Shown here piece by piece: positions 35,601 to 48,479 of a stretch of DNA of 64,000 nt. The notes beneath the pieces are model-generated. The model was not told the origin of the DNA. It saw nothing but the letters and a program-made list of their open reading frames with translations, and made no database searches. The stretch covers positions 247,348,570-247,412,569 of the forward strand of contig NC_080572.1 of the NCBI RefSeq assembly GCF_030247185.1, given 5' to 3'. The DNA is from Malaya genurostris (Eukaryota > Arthropoda > Insecta > Diptera > Culicidae). Position numbers and translations under genes: made by a program. Positions within the stretch are counted from its first letter, which is position 1, and every line of letters starts with the position of its first letter.

Positions 35601-36320
35601 AATCGGGTTGTTTCGAATTGGATTACACGTGGAAATCGGATTGAAAACTAGCAATTACAATTGTTTTGCCAATTCAGAAACGGCTGTTGGTGTTGCCTTT
35701 TTCATGGAACAGTTCCTTTTTTTTATTACGGGGCGTGGATTTATCTGGGTATTTTCTCCTTCATACAACCATTTCATTTACGATTAGATTTTTTTTTGTT
35801 TTCAATCATTACGGAGCTCTACGGAAGTAAATAACACTTGCTGATGAGCAGAGATGTAATCAAAATAAAAATTCCTGGTTGCGTAATCATGCCTTTTCCA
35901 TAACCGTATACAACATTGAAGCATTTTTCGATGAACTACGTGACTCTTGACCCTTGATTGAAAGCACATTGCTAGATAGATTGACCACAGATTTATCGAC
36001 GGACCTTCAAATTGCCTTCAAATGTTCCGGATTGCGTAGAGCGCTGTACGCGGACTTCACTACCCGTTATAAAACCTTTTTTCATGATGGCAAGTTGCCA
36101 AATCTAACCAAAACAGAATAGAATGATTGTGTTACTGGGTGAAAGGCAATAGCCTTTTTCAGGTACCCTAAATTTCCTGGTTGATAGACTTGGTCATGGT
36201 GTAAATATAAAATTAAACCCACAGGAACAGATTTTGAAATAGTTTTGCAGAGCTTGCAGATTTGAAATTTAAATAAAATGCATGCCAAATTATGCAATGG
36301 CCAAATTTCGTTTTATTTGG
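35601..36320. other. Unassigned AT-rich stretch
   Basis: No gene or clear element edge recognised. Confidence 0.3.
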
Positions 36321-36326
36321 TATATA

Positions 36327-37437
36327 AAGACTGTCCCAGAAAGAATGGACGCACTTTGATTACGCCGTAAATAATTCACAAGTGTTAGATATTCAAATTT
36401 TATTCGATATACTGATAATATTAGACTACAACAACTGAATATTATTCTCAACATTTACTACTTAGCCACTGTAGAGCAGCTGGCGCACTTTCTTGCGAAC
36501 GTTTCTCATTAAATTCCGTACAGACTTCTTGGCGACAAGTTTTGACACTTGTTCCCAATCTTTTTCGAACTGTTGAATGGTTTCGGCTGCCGAGACATGT
36601 TCCCTAAGATGTGCCTTCGTTAATGCCCAAAATTCCTCAATTGGTCGAAGTTGTGGGCAATTTGGTGGATTCATGTCTGTTGGGACGAAAGTGACATTTT
36701 TGGTAGTGTACCATTCTACCATTGATTTCGAGTAGTGGAAAGAAGCAAGATGTTACCAGAAAACAACAGGATCCTTGTGGCTTCGAATCATGGATAGAAG
36801 TCGTTTTTCAAAACATTCCTTGATGTATATTTCGCTGTTCATTGAAGCAGTGGTGATGAAGGGTTTCGAATTCTTACCGCAGCTACAAATTGCTTGCCAG
36901 ACCATAGCTTTCTTACCAAATTTTTCGACTTCAATCGATGTCTCGGACTGGTTTAACACTTGCCCTTCTCGCACCGTATAATATTGTGGTCCCGGCAAGG
37001 ATTTGTAATCGAGTTTTAGGTAGGTTTCGTCGTCCATGATTATCCAGTTCAAATTTCCAGCGAGAATCGTATTGTACAGCTTTCGAACCCTCGGCCTGAT
37101 CGATGCTTCTTGTTTCGGACTACGTTTTGGTTGTTTCTGTCTCTTATAGGTTCGAAGATTCAAACGTTCTTTAGCACGAAGAACATTTGACTTTGAAGTT
37201 CCCACTTTTTAGGCCACATCCCGACTGAAACCTCCTTCTTTTGCTCGAACGCCATCAGTATACGTTTATCGAACTGAGGGTTAGCAGGACCTTTTTTTCG
37301 ACCCGTTTTCGGTTTATCCTCAAGGGTATTATCCTCACCGAACTTCCTGATTGCAATTTCGCACGGCTTTTTCACTTACTCCTTCCATTTTTGCTATCTT
37401 TCTCAGTGACAGTCCGCATTCTGTGCACCATTTGTAA
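36327..37437 (-). mobile_element. DD37E mariner, second copy, promoter end missing
   Basis: The end AAGACTGTCCCAGAAAG at 36327, preceded by TA, is the same as that of the element at 2081. Similarity to that element runs to about 37437, then stops abruptly inside the N-terminal coding part, so the 5' end is lost. It adjoins a DD41D mariner relic in the same orientation. Confidence 0.85.
36462..37375 (-). pseudogene. Transposase pseudogene, DD37E, second copy
   Basis: Three pieces: 37375-37160 (FGEDNTLEDKPKTGRKKGP, GRPR-like linker), 37205-36753 (central domain with DDETYLKLD and VVFW) and 36722-36462 (MVEWYTTKNVTFVPTDMNPP…LRPIEEFW, then the C-terminal tail). With the second Asp in the intervening reading, the third catalytic residue is Glu 37 residues on. 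Breaks near 36752 and 37210 inactivate it. It serves as the best template for reading the degraded copy at 2081. Confidence 0.85.
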
Positions 37438-38160
37438 ACACCACCACTTTTTAAAGCTTTTAAGGAAGTATTTCAGCAATAACACGTTGAATATTGGTTA
37501 CCAAAGCATCAATCGTTGCTGGTTTATCCACATAAACCAGTGACTTCACGTATCTCCACAAAAAATAATCGAGTAGAGTCAAATCACACAAACGAGCAGG
37601 CTAATTCGTCAGTCCATTTCTCGGAATTATGCTGTCGTTGAAATGTTCTTTTAATAAGTCGGTTGTTTTGGCCACTGTATGACAAGTGGCACCATCCTGT
37701 TGAAACCACATTTCGTCCACATCCATATCTTGACGATTTTACAACAAAAATTCATTGATCATGGTTCTGTATCGATTAGACATGGACAATTCGTTCGCGA
37801 ACTGTTTAAAAGAACTAGTTCTTCAAAAAGAATGAATGAGCAATAGTTCTTTTTTCGAGAACGGTAGTTCCTTAGTTCAAAGTCGCGGGACCTTTTATTT
37901 GCTCGCTTAACATAACAAAACTAAGTTCTCGTTTAGTCTTTGAACAAACGAACCAACTATGAAAAGAACGAACGAACGGCTCTGGAGAACTAGTTCTTTC
38001 AATAGAACTCTGCATCACTGAACGGTTCTTTGAAATGAACTGTTTTGCTTATCGATTTTCATTCACAGTAACGCGTCGTCTTTCCTCATTTTAAATAAAA
38101 TGAGGACCGATGATTCCACCAGCCCATAGACCACACCAAACAGTACATTAATTTGGATGC
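37438..38160 (-). pseudogene. DD41D mariner transposase pseudogene carrying a hAT-like insert
   Basis: On minus: VTVNENRYRTMINEFLL, MWFQQDGATCHTVAKTTDLL, CDLTLLDYFLWRYVKSLVYV, then …PATIDALVTNI. The spacing from the second to the third Asp is again 41. A TAA lies between them (near 37600). It is related to, but clearly diverged from, the copy at 25709. The C-terminal end stops at the junction with the DD37E element. The N-terminal part degrades to the right of 38160. A 272-bp insert at 37778-38049 splits the NRYR block. Confidence 0.8.
37778..38049. mobile_element. hAT-like non-autonomous insert, 272 bp
   Basis: Flanked by the 8-bp direct repeat TATCGATT (37770-37777 and 38050-38057), the duplication size of hAT elements. 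Removing the insert and one repeat restores the transposase frame across the site (VTVNENRYRT). Inside are many copies of the hexamer GAACTA/GTTCTT and related AGAACGA words in both orientations. Clean terminal inverted repeats are not obvious. Confidence 0.7.
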
Positions 38161-38639
38161 ATCGGTAATTCTCAAACAGCGTCTGGATTGATTGGCATGC
38201 TTGTATTAAACGCTTCCAGTTTGCCATCCCAGGTCGGGGCTTAAAACAGCTAGGCATCTCTTTTCGAAATTTTTGCATCCACGGCTTTCAATTTCCCCCT
38301 GATACACTCCTCCTGGCAAACACTCACTTCCACTACGTTGGCGATATGATGATTTGGCTACATTCTTAGCGAGTAGCTCGGATTTTCGAAATACACAAGC
38401 CAAATTTTGACTTGCTGCTCTTCTTGCTTCCAAAATGAAGAGCAAGTGTCAAAACTGAAGCAATAGGCATGATGCTAAGGCTTGTTCACAACAAAATCTG
38501 GACATCCGTAAATACATATATTTCTGGAAATCCTTCATCAACGGGTGAAATATTTTGCAGACTGATGAACGTATGTCTGTTAATTGTGTAAAATCAAATT
38601 CTGATGATAAGCTTCTAGAACGAACAGGGCGTCGAAAAA

Positions 38640-38830
38640 TGAGTAAGTGCGAAAAGCAATTGGGTGCGGTCGCAATAACAAGCCGGATCTGTCGGTAGGA
38701 AAACTTGCAAAAAAGTTTGGTTTTCCTGTAAACACTATCCGTAACGTTTTTAAATCCTTCGATACATGTTTGACAATAGCCAGGAAGGCTAAAAGTGCAA
38801 CAAAAACAGATCTCTGGAACCACTAGAAGC
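38640..38830 (+). pseudogene. Tc1/mariner N-terminal helix-turn-helix fragment
   Basis: A frame reads NNKPDLSVGKLAKKFGFPVN then TIRNVFKSFDTCLTIARKAK before a TAG at about 38824. The 'LSVGKLAKKFG.P.NTIR' pattern is the DNA-binding helix-turn-helix of Tc1/mariner transposases. No catalytic domain follows. Confidence 0.5.
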
Positions 38831-38917
38831 ACACGAAGGTGAAGCAAAAATGAAATTGTCTCAAACTTTCGTGTATATTGTTATTCACCGGCAAAGTATG
38901 AAGTCGTTCAAGGTAAT

Positions 38918-39055
38918 TTCGGAAATTCGCGTGAAAAAAAAAATCGCTTAACTTCGGAAATCCGCATAAAAAAATCGCTTTACTTCGGAAATCCGCATAA
39001 AAAACCGCTAAGCTTCGGAAATCCGCGTGAAAAAGAATCACTTCGGAAATCCGCT
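38918..39055 (+). repeat. CTTCGGAAATCCGC minisatellite, about 5 units
   Basis: Units of 28-36 bp start TTCGGAAATCCGC and continue with A-runs and ATCGCTTNAC. The reading GCGGA…TCCGAAG returns at 40766-40790, so the motif is dispersed. Confidence 0.8.
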
Positions 39056-41680
39056 GAAAGTTGAAAGACTTGAAGCAGCTTCCCGAAATGTCTTTTTATA
39101 CTACCATGCTTCGGAACGGCATACAGGAACATTTAAAGGCGTAGAAGAAGGTCAAATTTAAAAAAAAAATTGGTTTGGCAGGCTGTATGCAGCTGTGGTC
39201 TAGAAAGCCATCATCACTACCGGCAAAGATGTCCATCTTCTCTGTGCGACGAAGAGCAAGTGTAATTTCTCCCCTCGCACTGGCAACATCATTGAGAGCT
39301 CTTCTCTTTCACACATGTACACCACTGTTACATAGAGTAGCCACGCATCATGAGAGCGCGTATTTATTCTCTTTCGCCTCTAGCACTGGATCACACCAAA
39401 GTGCTAGTGCAGAGCTCCAAAATTCTCTGAGATGGACACAGATATTTTCACCGAAGTGTACATGCCGGTGAACACTCTAGTGTACGATTCGCATAAGAGA
39501 AGCGTTGTTTAGTCATATTCAGCAATTTATCGTTAAAATTTCGCTTACACGGAAAGACCAAAATCAGCATTTTGATGGAAAAATTAGTTGATTTTCTGAT
39601 TTTTGTTTGTTATTTTTCGAGACAACTAAAAAAAACTTACTTTTGCTAATTTAGATTTTTCAATTCTCATTCCCTTAATAATTATAAAATATTTGTTGAA
39701 ATGGCTATTTTTCAGTTGAATTCACCAATTAAACGTCATTTCTTAGCCAAGGCACACTTCATTTTCATTCAACTAATTATTTAGTAAAATTAGAGAAATA
39801 AAACGTTATTTTAAAATAACATAATTGGTTGAATTGGCTTCTGCAATTTGCAGCTATATGGCGCACTGTCATCGAAAAAACGATAACACCGTAATGACTA
39901 CTATCCACTAGATGGCACACTACTACCGAAAAAAAATTTCAGTCGCGGTTTTTTTTTCTCTATATTGGCAGGTATAAAAATTGTATTGGAGGAAAAGAAA
40001 TAAACAAAACATAAAAATTTTTTTGAAAATTTTTCTTCCAAATCGCTGTTTTCTTCATTCGACTTCGCGGAATCGACTCTCTCACTGAAAACTTTTAGTA
40101 CTCGGAAAACAAAAACCGAATACAAGTAGTACACCGGACGGCAGGTTGGAGGATACAAAAAAAACATTTGACATATACAATTAGAGACTTCACTGTTCCG
40201 CGTAAAAACATTATTACGCACAATCACTTCAAATGCGCACAAATTCTGAATAAATACACTTTCCACTAACAGTTTACGTCATTTTTACATATCGGTATAG
40301 AAATTTATATTTGGATACATCGCAACAAATGCGAAAACATTAAAACAATTTGCAAGCAGTTTCAACAAGACTGTCCTTTTTAGTTTTTTGATGGATGTTT
40401 TGCTTTGACACTTCTCATGAGTTTTTGGCTAATAAACTGGTTAATAAAACCAATTTCATTTTTGTTTTCTTTGTGCTGTCCTTCAGCAATGATGGTGATA
40501 GATGAATAGAAACAAATTTTCTGATTTTAATAACAAAATTGGTTGTCAATGAGAATTTCGTGTTGGATTGAAATATTGCTGGTTTGTGTCCAGGATATTC
40601 GCCAACTGAACACAATCTCTAAAAATAAGAGTTTTTTTTTTTGAGCAAAGTAAATTCTCAATTTTAACAAATTTCATAGTTATTTTGAAAATTTTGTTGT
40701 TAAAATCAACTAATCCCAAAACAGTATTACGAATTAGGTGCAGAGCTAATTTCGGTCGTTCCGCGTACTGCGGAAAATATTTCCGAAGTAAAGCCAGCGC
40801 TATCTTCTATAAATTAAAAAAAACAAATCACAGAAGTATTCTCTCACTAGCACGCACAAGTGATCACTTGAGTGTATTTAGGCTATAGCCCGTGAGAGCG
40901 ATTCATGCGAAGAGAATGTGGTTCACTCGCACCAGCTTCTTTAAACACAATCACACACTCAAACTCTGTCTACTCGACACTGATAAGAGGTGCGCTTTCC
41001 TTTTTGTGTTATGTTCGCTTCCTGCATCCCCTGTGTAGACATAAATCTTACACCAGCGTGTATCACTCCGGTGAAATGCCATCACTGACTACCGGAACGG
41101 TAAACAAGCAAATATACCGTGCAGAATGTCCAAAGAAGTGATAGTTGCCATTCCTTCGCAGCCATGAAGCTTCCTCGCTATTCTGATCTGATTTAGCATC
41201 TTGTCACTATGCCGAAGGTGTTTTAGAATAGTAAAATGCGAATGAAGTCCATGTTGTACCGAAAGAAACCACCTAACGGCCGTGAGTGGCTACCTATCGA
41301 ACAATAATGGGCTCTCGTGAAGAGAGAACTCTCTCAATATAAATAACCAAAGAAAAAATTCGAAAATCTTGCACAAAAACAAAAAGAGAAGTCTGCCCAA
41401 ACCCTAATGGCTGTAGTGAATAGAGAAATCAAAAGTTAAAAGTTTCTTCATGCAGCCTAATTAAGTAATTGTAATTAGTTTCAAGGTGACTAATAATGCA
41501 CAAATAAATGAGTAAAAATGCATCTTGAATTGAACTCAACGAATTTGCTAATTTATGACGAATTTCGCGTCAACTCGATCAAATGTTAACAGCATGCACT
41601 AGTAAATTTTACAAAATCAGTCAAATTTTCGAGAAAATACTATATAAAAATACTAATCGAGTCCTACTCTGATAAAACCT
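39056..41680. other. Repeat-rich stretch without a recognised gene
   Basis: 39588-39602 (ATTAGTTGATTTT type) reappears inverted at 40697-40715, suggesting the ends of a further inverted-repeat element. 39396-39410 and 39419-39426 can form a CTAGCACT/AGTGCTAG hairpin. No transposase seen. Confidence 0.3.
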
Positions 41681-41689
41681 TAACATTTT

Positions 41690-42640
41690 TGATTTTGAGA
41701 AAATTATGCCCCAAGATAGGTTACTATGTTTCCTACCAACCTTTTATACATTGCAAGAAACCAGTTTTAGGGAAAACCAGTTTTTCAAACAAAGCCTATT
41801 TCGTGTCCGAAAAAACATTTTTCCTTTGTAAATGTCCATCTTACAGCATATGGAAGATTGATAGGGAACAGAATTACGTAACTTAAAATAAAATTTAATT
41901 AACAAAAGAATGGTGTTTTTGTAAAATGACTTCAAAGTTTTAAGATCGATTTGTCAGTTTAGGGTTCGATAGTTATTTTTCAACTATATTTTTTGGCCAA
42001 AAATTGGTAAGGTAAAAGTCTAGTCATTTTCAAAAAACAGTCTTTATCAATTTTGGAAAAACCAAGTAAGCAAAGTGGCTTTTTGTGATAAAGTATATAC
42101 GTCTAAAAAGTTTCATACAAATCTGAGAGGGTGATACCAAGTCCGAATACGGTTTAGTGCGAAATTCGTATATTCGTATCCTACACTGAAGAAAAAACCG
42201 ACTATCGAAACTAAAAATCGACTTATAATAAAACACCATTCTCGAATTCCATGAAATTGTGTCTCAAGGTAGTTAATTATGTTCCCTATCAACCTTCCAT
42301 ATGTTGCAAGATGAGCATTTTTAAGGGAAAAAAGTTTTTCTAACAATAACTTTTTCTTATCCAGCACTGATATTTTCTGCTAATATTCGGTGTAATTTTC
42401 TCACAACTTGAGTTTCATTGGAATCTTCGGTGATAAAGACTTTCAGCTTAGTTTAGTTTCCGATGAAAAGACACTGAATAAAAAAATCAGTTTGAACAAA
42501 GGGAACATAATCGCCTATCTTGGGACAACATTTTATCAAAATGAGAAATGTTTTTTTTTTACCAATTTCAAATTTTTCAAAGTCAATTTCCATCAGTGTA
42601 GTACTCAAAAAGGATTTTTTCAGTATTTTTATTAAAAAAA
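41690..42640. repeat. Direct and inverted satellite-like units
   Basis: 'GTTCCCTATCAACCTTCCAT' at 42280-42299 recurs directly as a diverged form at 41725-41750, and inverted at 41842-41870 and 42500-42530. Further direct similarity links 42060-42180 and 43200-43310. These look like scrambled units of one repeat family. Confidence 0.45.
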
Positions 42641-42689
42641 TTGACTGTTTTTGTTAAAATAATTTTGTCATTTTTCCACAATAGCTATT

Positions 42690-43070
42690 TAAAAAAAACT
42701 TATTTAATCCATATTCTCAGCAATATCACTAGAAGATTCTATCAAGATTTTGTTTCAAACTTGCATAAAATCAAAAACTTTCTTCGGTATAAACTACCAT
42801 CTCCTTTTCAATTTGTTCTGTCAAGTTAATATAGATTCAAATGTGCCAACCCTGCATGCTATACAAAATTGAACACAGCACGCTGTGTGCTAGGCGGTGG
42901 AGTTTTCTATGGGACCATAAGACCTTTCATTTGAGCTTGTGAAAATCGGTTCAGCCATCTCTGTGAAAATCGATTGACATTATTTGTCACATACACACAT
43001 ATATACATACATTTGCTCAGTTCGTTTTTCACAGTAATTGTATAACCTTTCAATATGAGAAAGGAAAAAG
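42690..43070 (+). repeat. GGAAGTCGGATCC-type interspersed repeat, copy 6 (short)
   Basis: Opens like copy 2 ('CTAGAAGATTC', then 'AAACTTTCTT.GGTATAAACT'), has the 'GACCTTTCATTTGA' and 'GTGAAAATCGGTTCAGCC' blocks, a CA/TA-rich tract, and ends 'TATGAGAAAGG' at 43052-43064. Confidence 0.6.
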
Positions 43071-43426
43071 TGGTTAAAAAAGTTGGCCCTTTTCAAAAGA
43101 ACGTCTTTTTTTCATAAATACGTTTATTTCATAGGCAATTTACATAAGTTTTTCTTCTCCGTGGCAAAAACTTCGTCCTAATTAATTTCGAGGAAACAAA
43201 ATATGCAAGGTGGGTTTTCGTGACAAAGTCTACATGTCCAGAAAAAGTCATTCAAATCTAAGAAAGTGTTGCCAACTGCGTATACGATTTGGCACAAAAT
43301 TCCTCTTATTTTACATTTAATCTGACCAGTGTTTGTTAAGCCCTATTCGGTGAAACCGTTCCGCAGCAAATGATTCTAGATTGCACAGATGGTCTAAACA
43401 ATTCCACATGTAACGCAAATCATGAG

Positions 43427-44833
<1,407 letters not shown>

Positions 44834-44839
44834 TATGGT

Positions 44840-45370
44840 TATATTTTACAAGAACGACTTAAATCTGTGATAAACGTACTTACAAGGCAGGGACGTAAAG
44901 TTATATTCTGGCTCAAAAGGAACAAATATACACGTCTTTGCTCAGGTGTGTATGGCATAGTTTCCTAAAGCTGCTTATCTAACGATTGTGAGTTCAACTC
45001 TATGCATATTATAGTTGTATGAGCAGTGAAGCATGTACATTATTCAATTGAATTTCATGTACATTCTTGACAACCAAGTGCGTTAACCATTTTAGTAAAC
45101 TTGAGGTCTCATTTACTGCATGATAAATTCTGTAACGTTCAAAGTTAGAGGAAATGGTTCTGGTCGCAGAAGCATTGGTACCTGCATCTTTTATTTAATG
45201 ACTTTGTTTGTACAATGCAACTTTTCTGTTTTTGGTATAGTCCCGACTGGAAAAGGTTTATGATTGAATCGAACATTTGATTGAAAAATACTGGACAACT
45301 CGAGCAACATAAATAAGCCCTGGAAAATTTTGTTTTTTGTTTAATTTATCAAATAAAGAGAGAAAAAAGA
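44840..45370. other. Unassigned AT-rich stretch
   Basis: No gene or clear repeat edge recognised. Confidence 0.3.
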
Positions 45371-45377
45371 ATACAGA

Positions 45378-45470
45378 ACAACTGATTTTACACACCAGTT
45401 GTGGTTTGCTTTGGCCCCTAACAGAACAATATTTTTAGTGTCAATAGGATGATACTCTATGCTAACAATC
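45378..45470 (+). mobile_element. Degraded SINE200-like fragment
   Basis: 'CAACTGATTTTACACACCAG' and 'TAGTGTCAATAGGATGATAC' match, with changes, the anticodon arm and post-tRNA body of the SINE at 9444. Both ends are missing. Confidence 0.55.
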
Positions 45471-45699
45471 ACGAGCGAAGTCTAGTCAAACAAAATGTTC
45501 ATATTCCATAAAAAGACTGTAACACCAAGACATTCCTAAACACACAGGAGTCAGCGAAATGAAAGCGAATTGTTCATTTGTAGCAAATCGACCCTTTTTG
45601 TTGGTTTCAACCACATACTACAAACCACATGGGTGGCACCGCAAACAAGAATCAACGTGATTACATCCCGCGGTCCCTCATGGTGGTAAACGAAGGAAA

Positions 45700-46400
45700 A
45701 CGCCTTATCGTAGACACGCATCGAAGACGATGGTCACGAGTTCACATGCGAAGAAAATCAACACGCACCAACCTCGACCGTGCAAAATTCAGAGAAAGGA
45801 CTCTCTGAGCAAAACCCGAAACTGAGACGAAGAGTGCTGAGTGCTCGAATGTTTATAATCAAAGCACCCGGTCATTGTCAGCGACCGGTTTACATAATCA
45901 GTTCTGTTCTCGGAACTCGTCCTCGTGTGTTGAATGGTCCTAGTCACTCAGAGTCTTACCTTCGGACCAAAAAAAAACTCACCAGCTTTCCAGTTTTCAC
46001 TTTCGACACCCATAGTCACGTGAGAAATCACTCAGCCTTTCGTTCGTCAGAAAGGGTGTGTTTGAGTGTCACACGATGTCGGGTTTCGCACTGTTCGGCA
46101 ATCGGTGACCGGGTTCACTTGTAGGGCCCCAACTTCCTCCAAGCAAACTGTTGTCTATTTTCCAAATTCCCAGCTGGTTCCATCGAACCAGGCATATGTC
46201 ACCTTTCGCCGTACTGTTGTTGGTTTTTACCGTGTGCTTCCGAGATAGCCCAAAGAACATGTAAAAGGCACAATTGTTCTCGCGGGTGTGGGATAAATTT
46301 TTCAAACCATTTTCATCCCACAATTGCTCGTGAATCAGTATATAATTGGGCGTTCGTTGAGCCGACGCAGTGATGGGTTCTGCCTGGCTGGCTCACAACC
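45700..46400. other. GC-richer island, possible promoter or exon sequence
   Basis: Less AT-rich than its surroundings and not matching any other part of the window. A TATA-like TATATAATT at about 46341 is followed 30 bp later by GCAGTG (initiator-like). A 114-codon plus frame (45780-46124) lacks any domain I know. No gene is claimed. Confidence 0.2.
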
Positions 46401-46678
46401 TGTTGATTTATTGTAACTGTTGTGAATTTGATGAGATAGTATTTTGGCTGTACTGAAACAATAACTGCGAGTATTTTTTGGTTTACGACGAATGTTCATA
46501 TGCGATCAAATAACTCCATAAAACAATAGTAGTAATTCCGAATATATTCCTGGGCAGGCTTCGGTTAGAGGGAATGCTCCGTATTTTAGGATAGACTAAA
46601 GACATGTTACATGGACGTTGAGGGCGTTGAACAATCGAACGCCAAATTACTAATTAAAAGCACATATCAAATTTCATT

Positions 46679-46740
46679 TTTCGTACGCTTCGTCTTCGAC
46701 TCGTCAGTACAGCTCAAATTAAATGATCCACCAATTCATT
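46679..46740 (-). repeat. Hammerhead-core repeat, diverged copy F
   Basis: On minus: CTGACGA, GTC-GAA-GAC stem II, then GAAG, CGTACG. The core keeps CUGANGA and a perfect 3-bp stem II but has GAAG in place of GAAA. No matching cleavage strand could be placed. Confidence 0.55.
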
Positions 46741-46802
46741 CAGGAATATACATTCCAATACTGTATGTCGAGGTCGAAAAGCTTTTTGATAACAAATTTT
46801 AG

Positions 46803-47955
46803 ATATTAACAAATTCCAAACGAAGTGATAGCATCTTTAGAATAAAATAGTGAAAGATATTAAACAAAGTAAATTTACTTATCTATTGCGATAGCCTTGA
46901 TTCTTGCGATGAAATTAAAATCATCATCATGCAATTTTTTATATGATTAGTTTATTGCTTATCATAATACAGTTTGTTCAGAGTAAATTTACTCTAATTT
47001 GGAAAACTTGTATGGTAAAACGAAACAGCTTTCGCTTAATTCTTAGATAGAATTGCCACCTTTCACTTCTTCGAAACGTTTATTACTAAAGACGGCTCAA
47101 TGGTGAAACAAAAAATCAACATGAAAGTAGGTTGTAAAAACATGTACCTTTTTTTCGTTGTATAAAGAAACAACGCGCTTTATGAAATACATGCTTCCAC
47201 CACACAATTCTTTCCGCGACCATGATAAAGCCTACAGTTGCACTTCGTATCCCCGACCTTTCTGCTACCGACGTGGTGAACCCACGTATTCTGGTTTAAA
47301 ATTAAATCGTGAAAAATTTTCCGCGCTGGAAGCGGAAAAAAAGTTCTAAATGGTTCTTGTGAATGACAACAAAAACAACCGAAGAGTTCCCCGTTGATGT
47401 TTTGCAATGTGGGAAGCACTCACGCTCCCGTCTAGGATTACCTAGGCATTAACGGTGTAGCAAAAAACACGAGAAAAATTTCTCTCGCAGTCACTCCTCC
47501 ACAACCGAGAGTCTGACATTGAGAATGCAATCGAGTGCTCAGTCATCTCGGCTGAGGGTGGTATTCATTGCGTATTTCTAGTCGCTGAGTTTAATAATTT
47601 GATCATAACCGTTTCACATTGAAATTTTTTCGAGTAAAATCTTACACAGGTCATCCCTCGGAGTTGTTCGGACAGTTGACGTAGGACTTCACAACTATGC
47701 TTAAAATCAATGTTTCGAGTATTTACCGAGCTTTTTTGTATGCCTGTCGTAATCATTTTCTGACGTGAATACATCTTACTTTACTATTGGGCGCCTTTTA
47801 AAAATTTACCCTGTGGGAGAGTGATAAGTTTTAAATCGTAAATATCTCTTGTTTTATTCGACGTATCAACAAATATGTTCCTCCATATTATTGAAGATAT
47901 AATCACCCATTTGTGATAGAATTTTCAGTAATATGAGATAACCACAAAAAAACTA
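46803..47955. other. Stretch without a recognised gene
   Basis: Only short frames. 47460-47545 has several GCAGTC/CTCAGTC initiator-like words but no supporting TATA or gene. Confidence 0.25.
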
Positions 47956-47957
47956 TA

Positions 47958-48394
47958 CACACTTAAAAACAATTCCTGTGATTTTACATCTTATTAGATG
48001 CACATAAATGGAGCGTCGCAGTTCACGCAAATTCACGTGGAAGAACATTTAATATTGTGTCTAAAGCTCCATGACATGAAATTCGTTGATATAAAAAAAG
48101 AACACTGATAGCTACCGCCGAAACTTGAGCCGAGAATCATTGGATCGCAAGTACGTCTGTTATTCGACTGAGCCACAGAAGCACACATCTGCATAGGTGG
48201 TAAAAGTAGCATTTAAATGCATACAGTCACACATGCTAGGAGAATGCAAGATACAGTCGAAACCAGTAAAATTCAAGCTAATCTAACATTAAGACATTAC
48301 AAATGAAATTTTCCGTCATTTGAAAGATTAGGTCTTTATGAATTACATCGTATGAGTAATTAAGTCACCTGTATTATTCAATTTTTTTGGTGTG
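47958..48394 (-). mobile_element. tRNA-containing TIR element, copy 2, complete
   Basis: 437 bp flanked by TA (47956-47957, 48395-48396). Ends read inward CACACTTAAAAACAATT and CACACCAAAAAAATTG. The interior on minus holds a tRNA-like region at about 48200-48120 (A-box TGTGGCTCAGTCGAATA, B-box GGCTCAAGT). The combination of TA-flanked inverted ends with a tRNA-like interior is shared with the copy at 52286. Confidence 0.7.
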
Positions 48395-48479
48395 TAAATT
48401 AAAGTTTTTTTTTTAATATTAGGTGTTTAAAGAATGTAAAAATATGATGCTTTATTAATACTAGTCTGTGTAGTTGTCT

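Noticed and set aside
35840..35870. CTGATGAGCAGAGATG as a hammerhead core
   Set aside because: No paired stem II and no GAAA follow.
38918..39055. CRISPR-like array
   Set aside because: The interunit sequence is also repeated (A-run plus ATCGCTT), so it is a tandem repeat.
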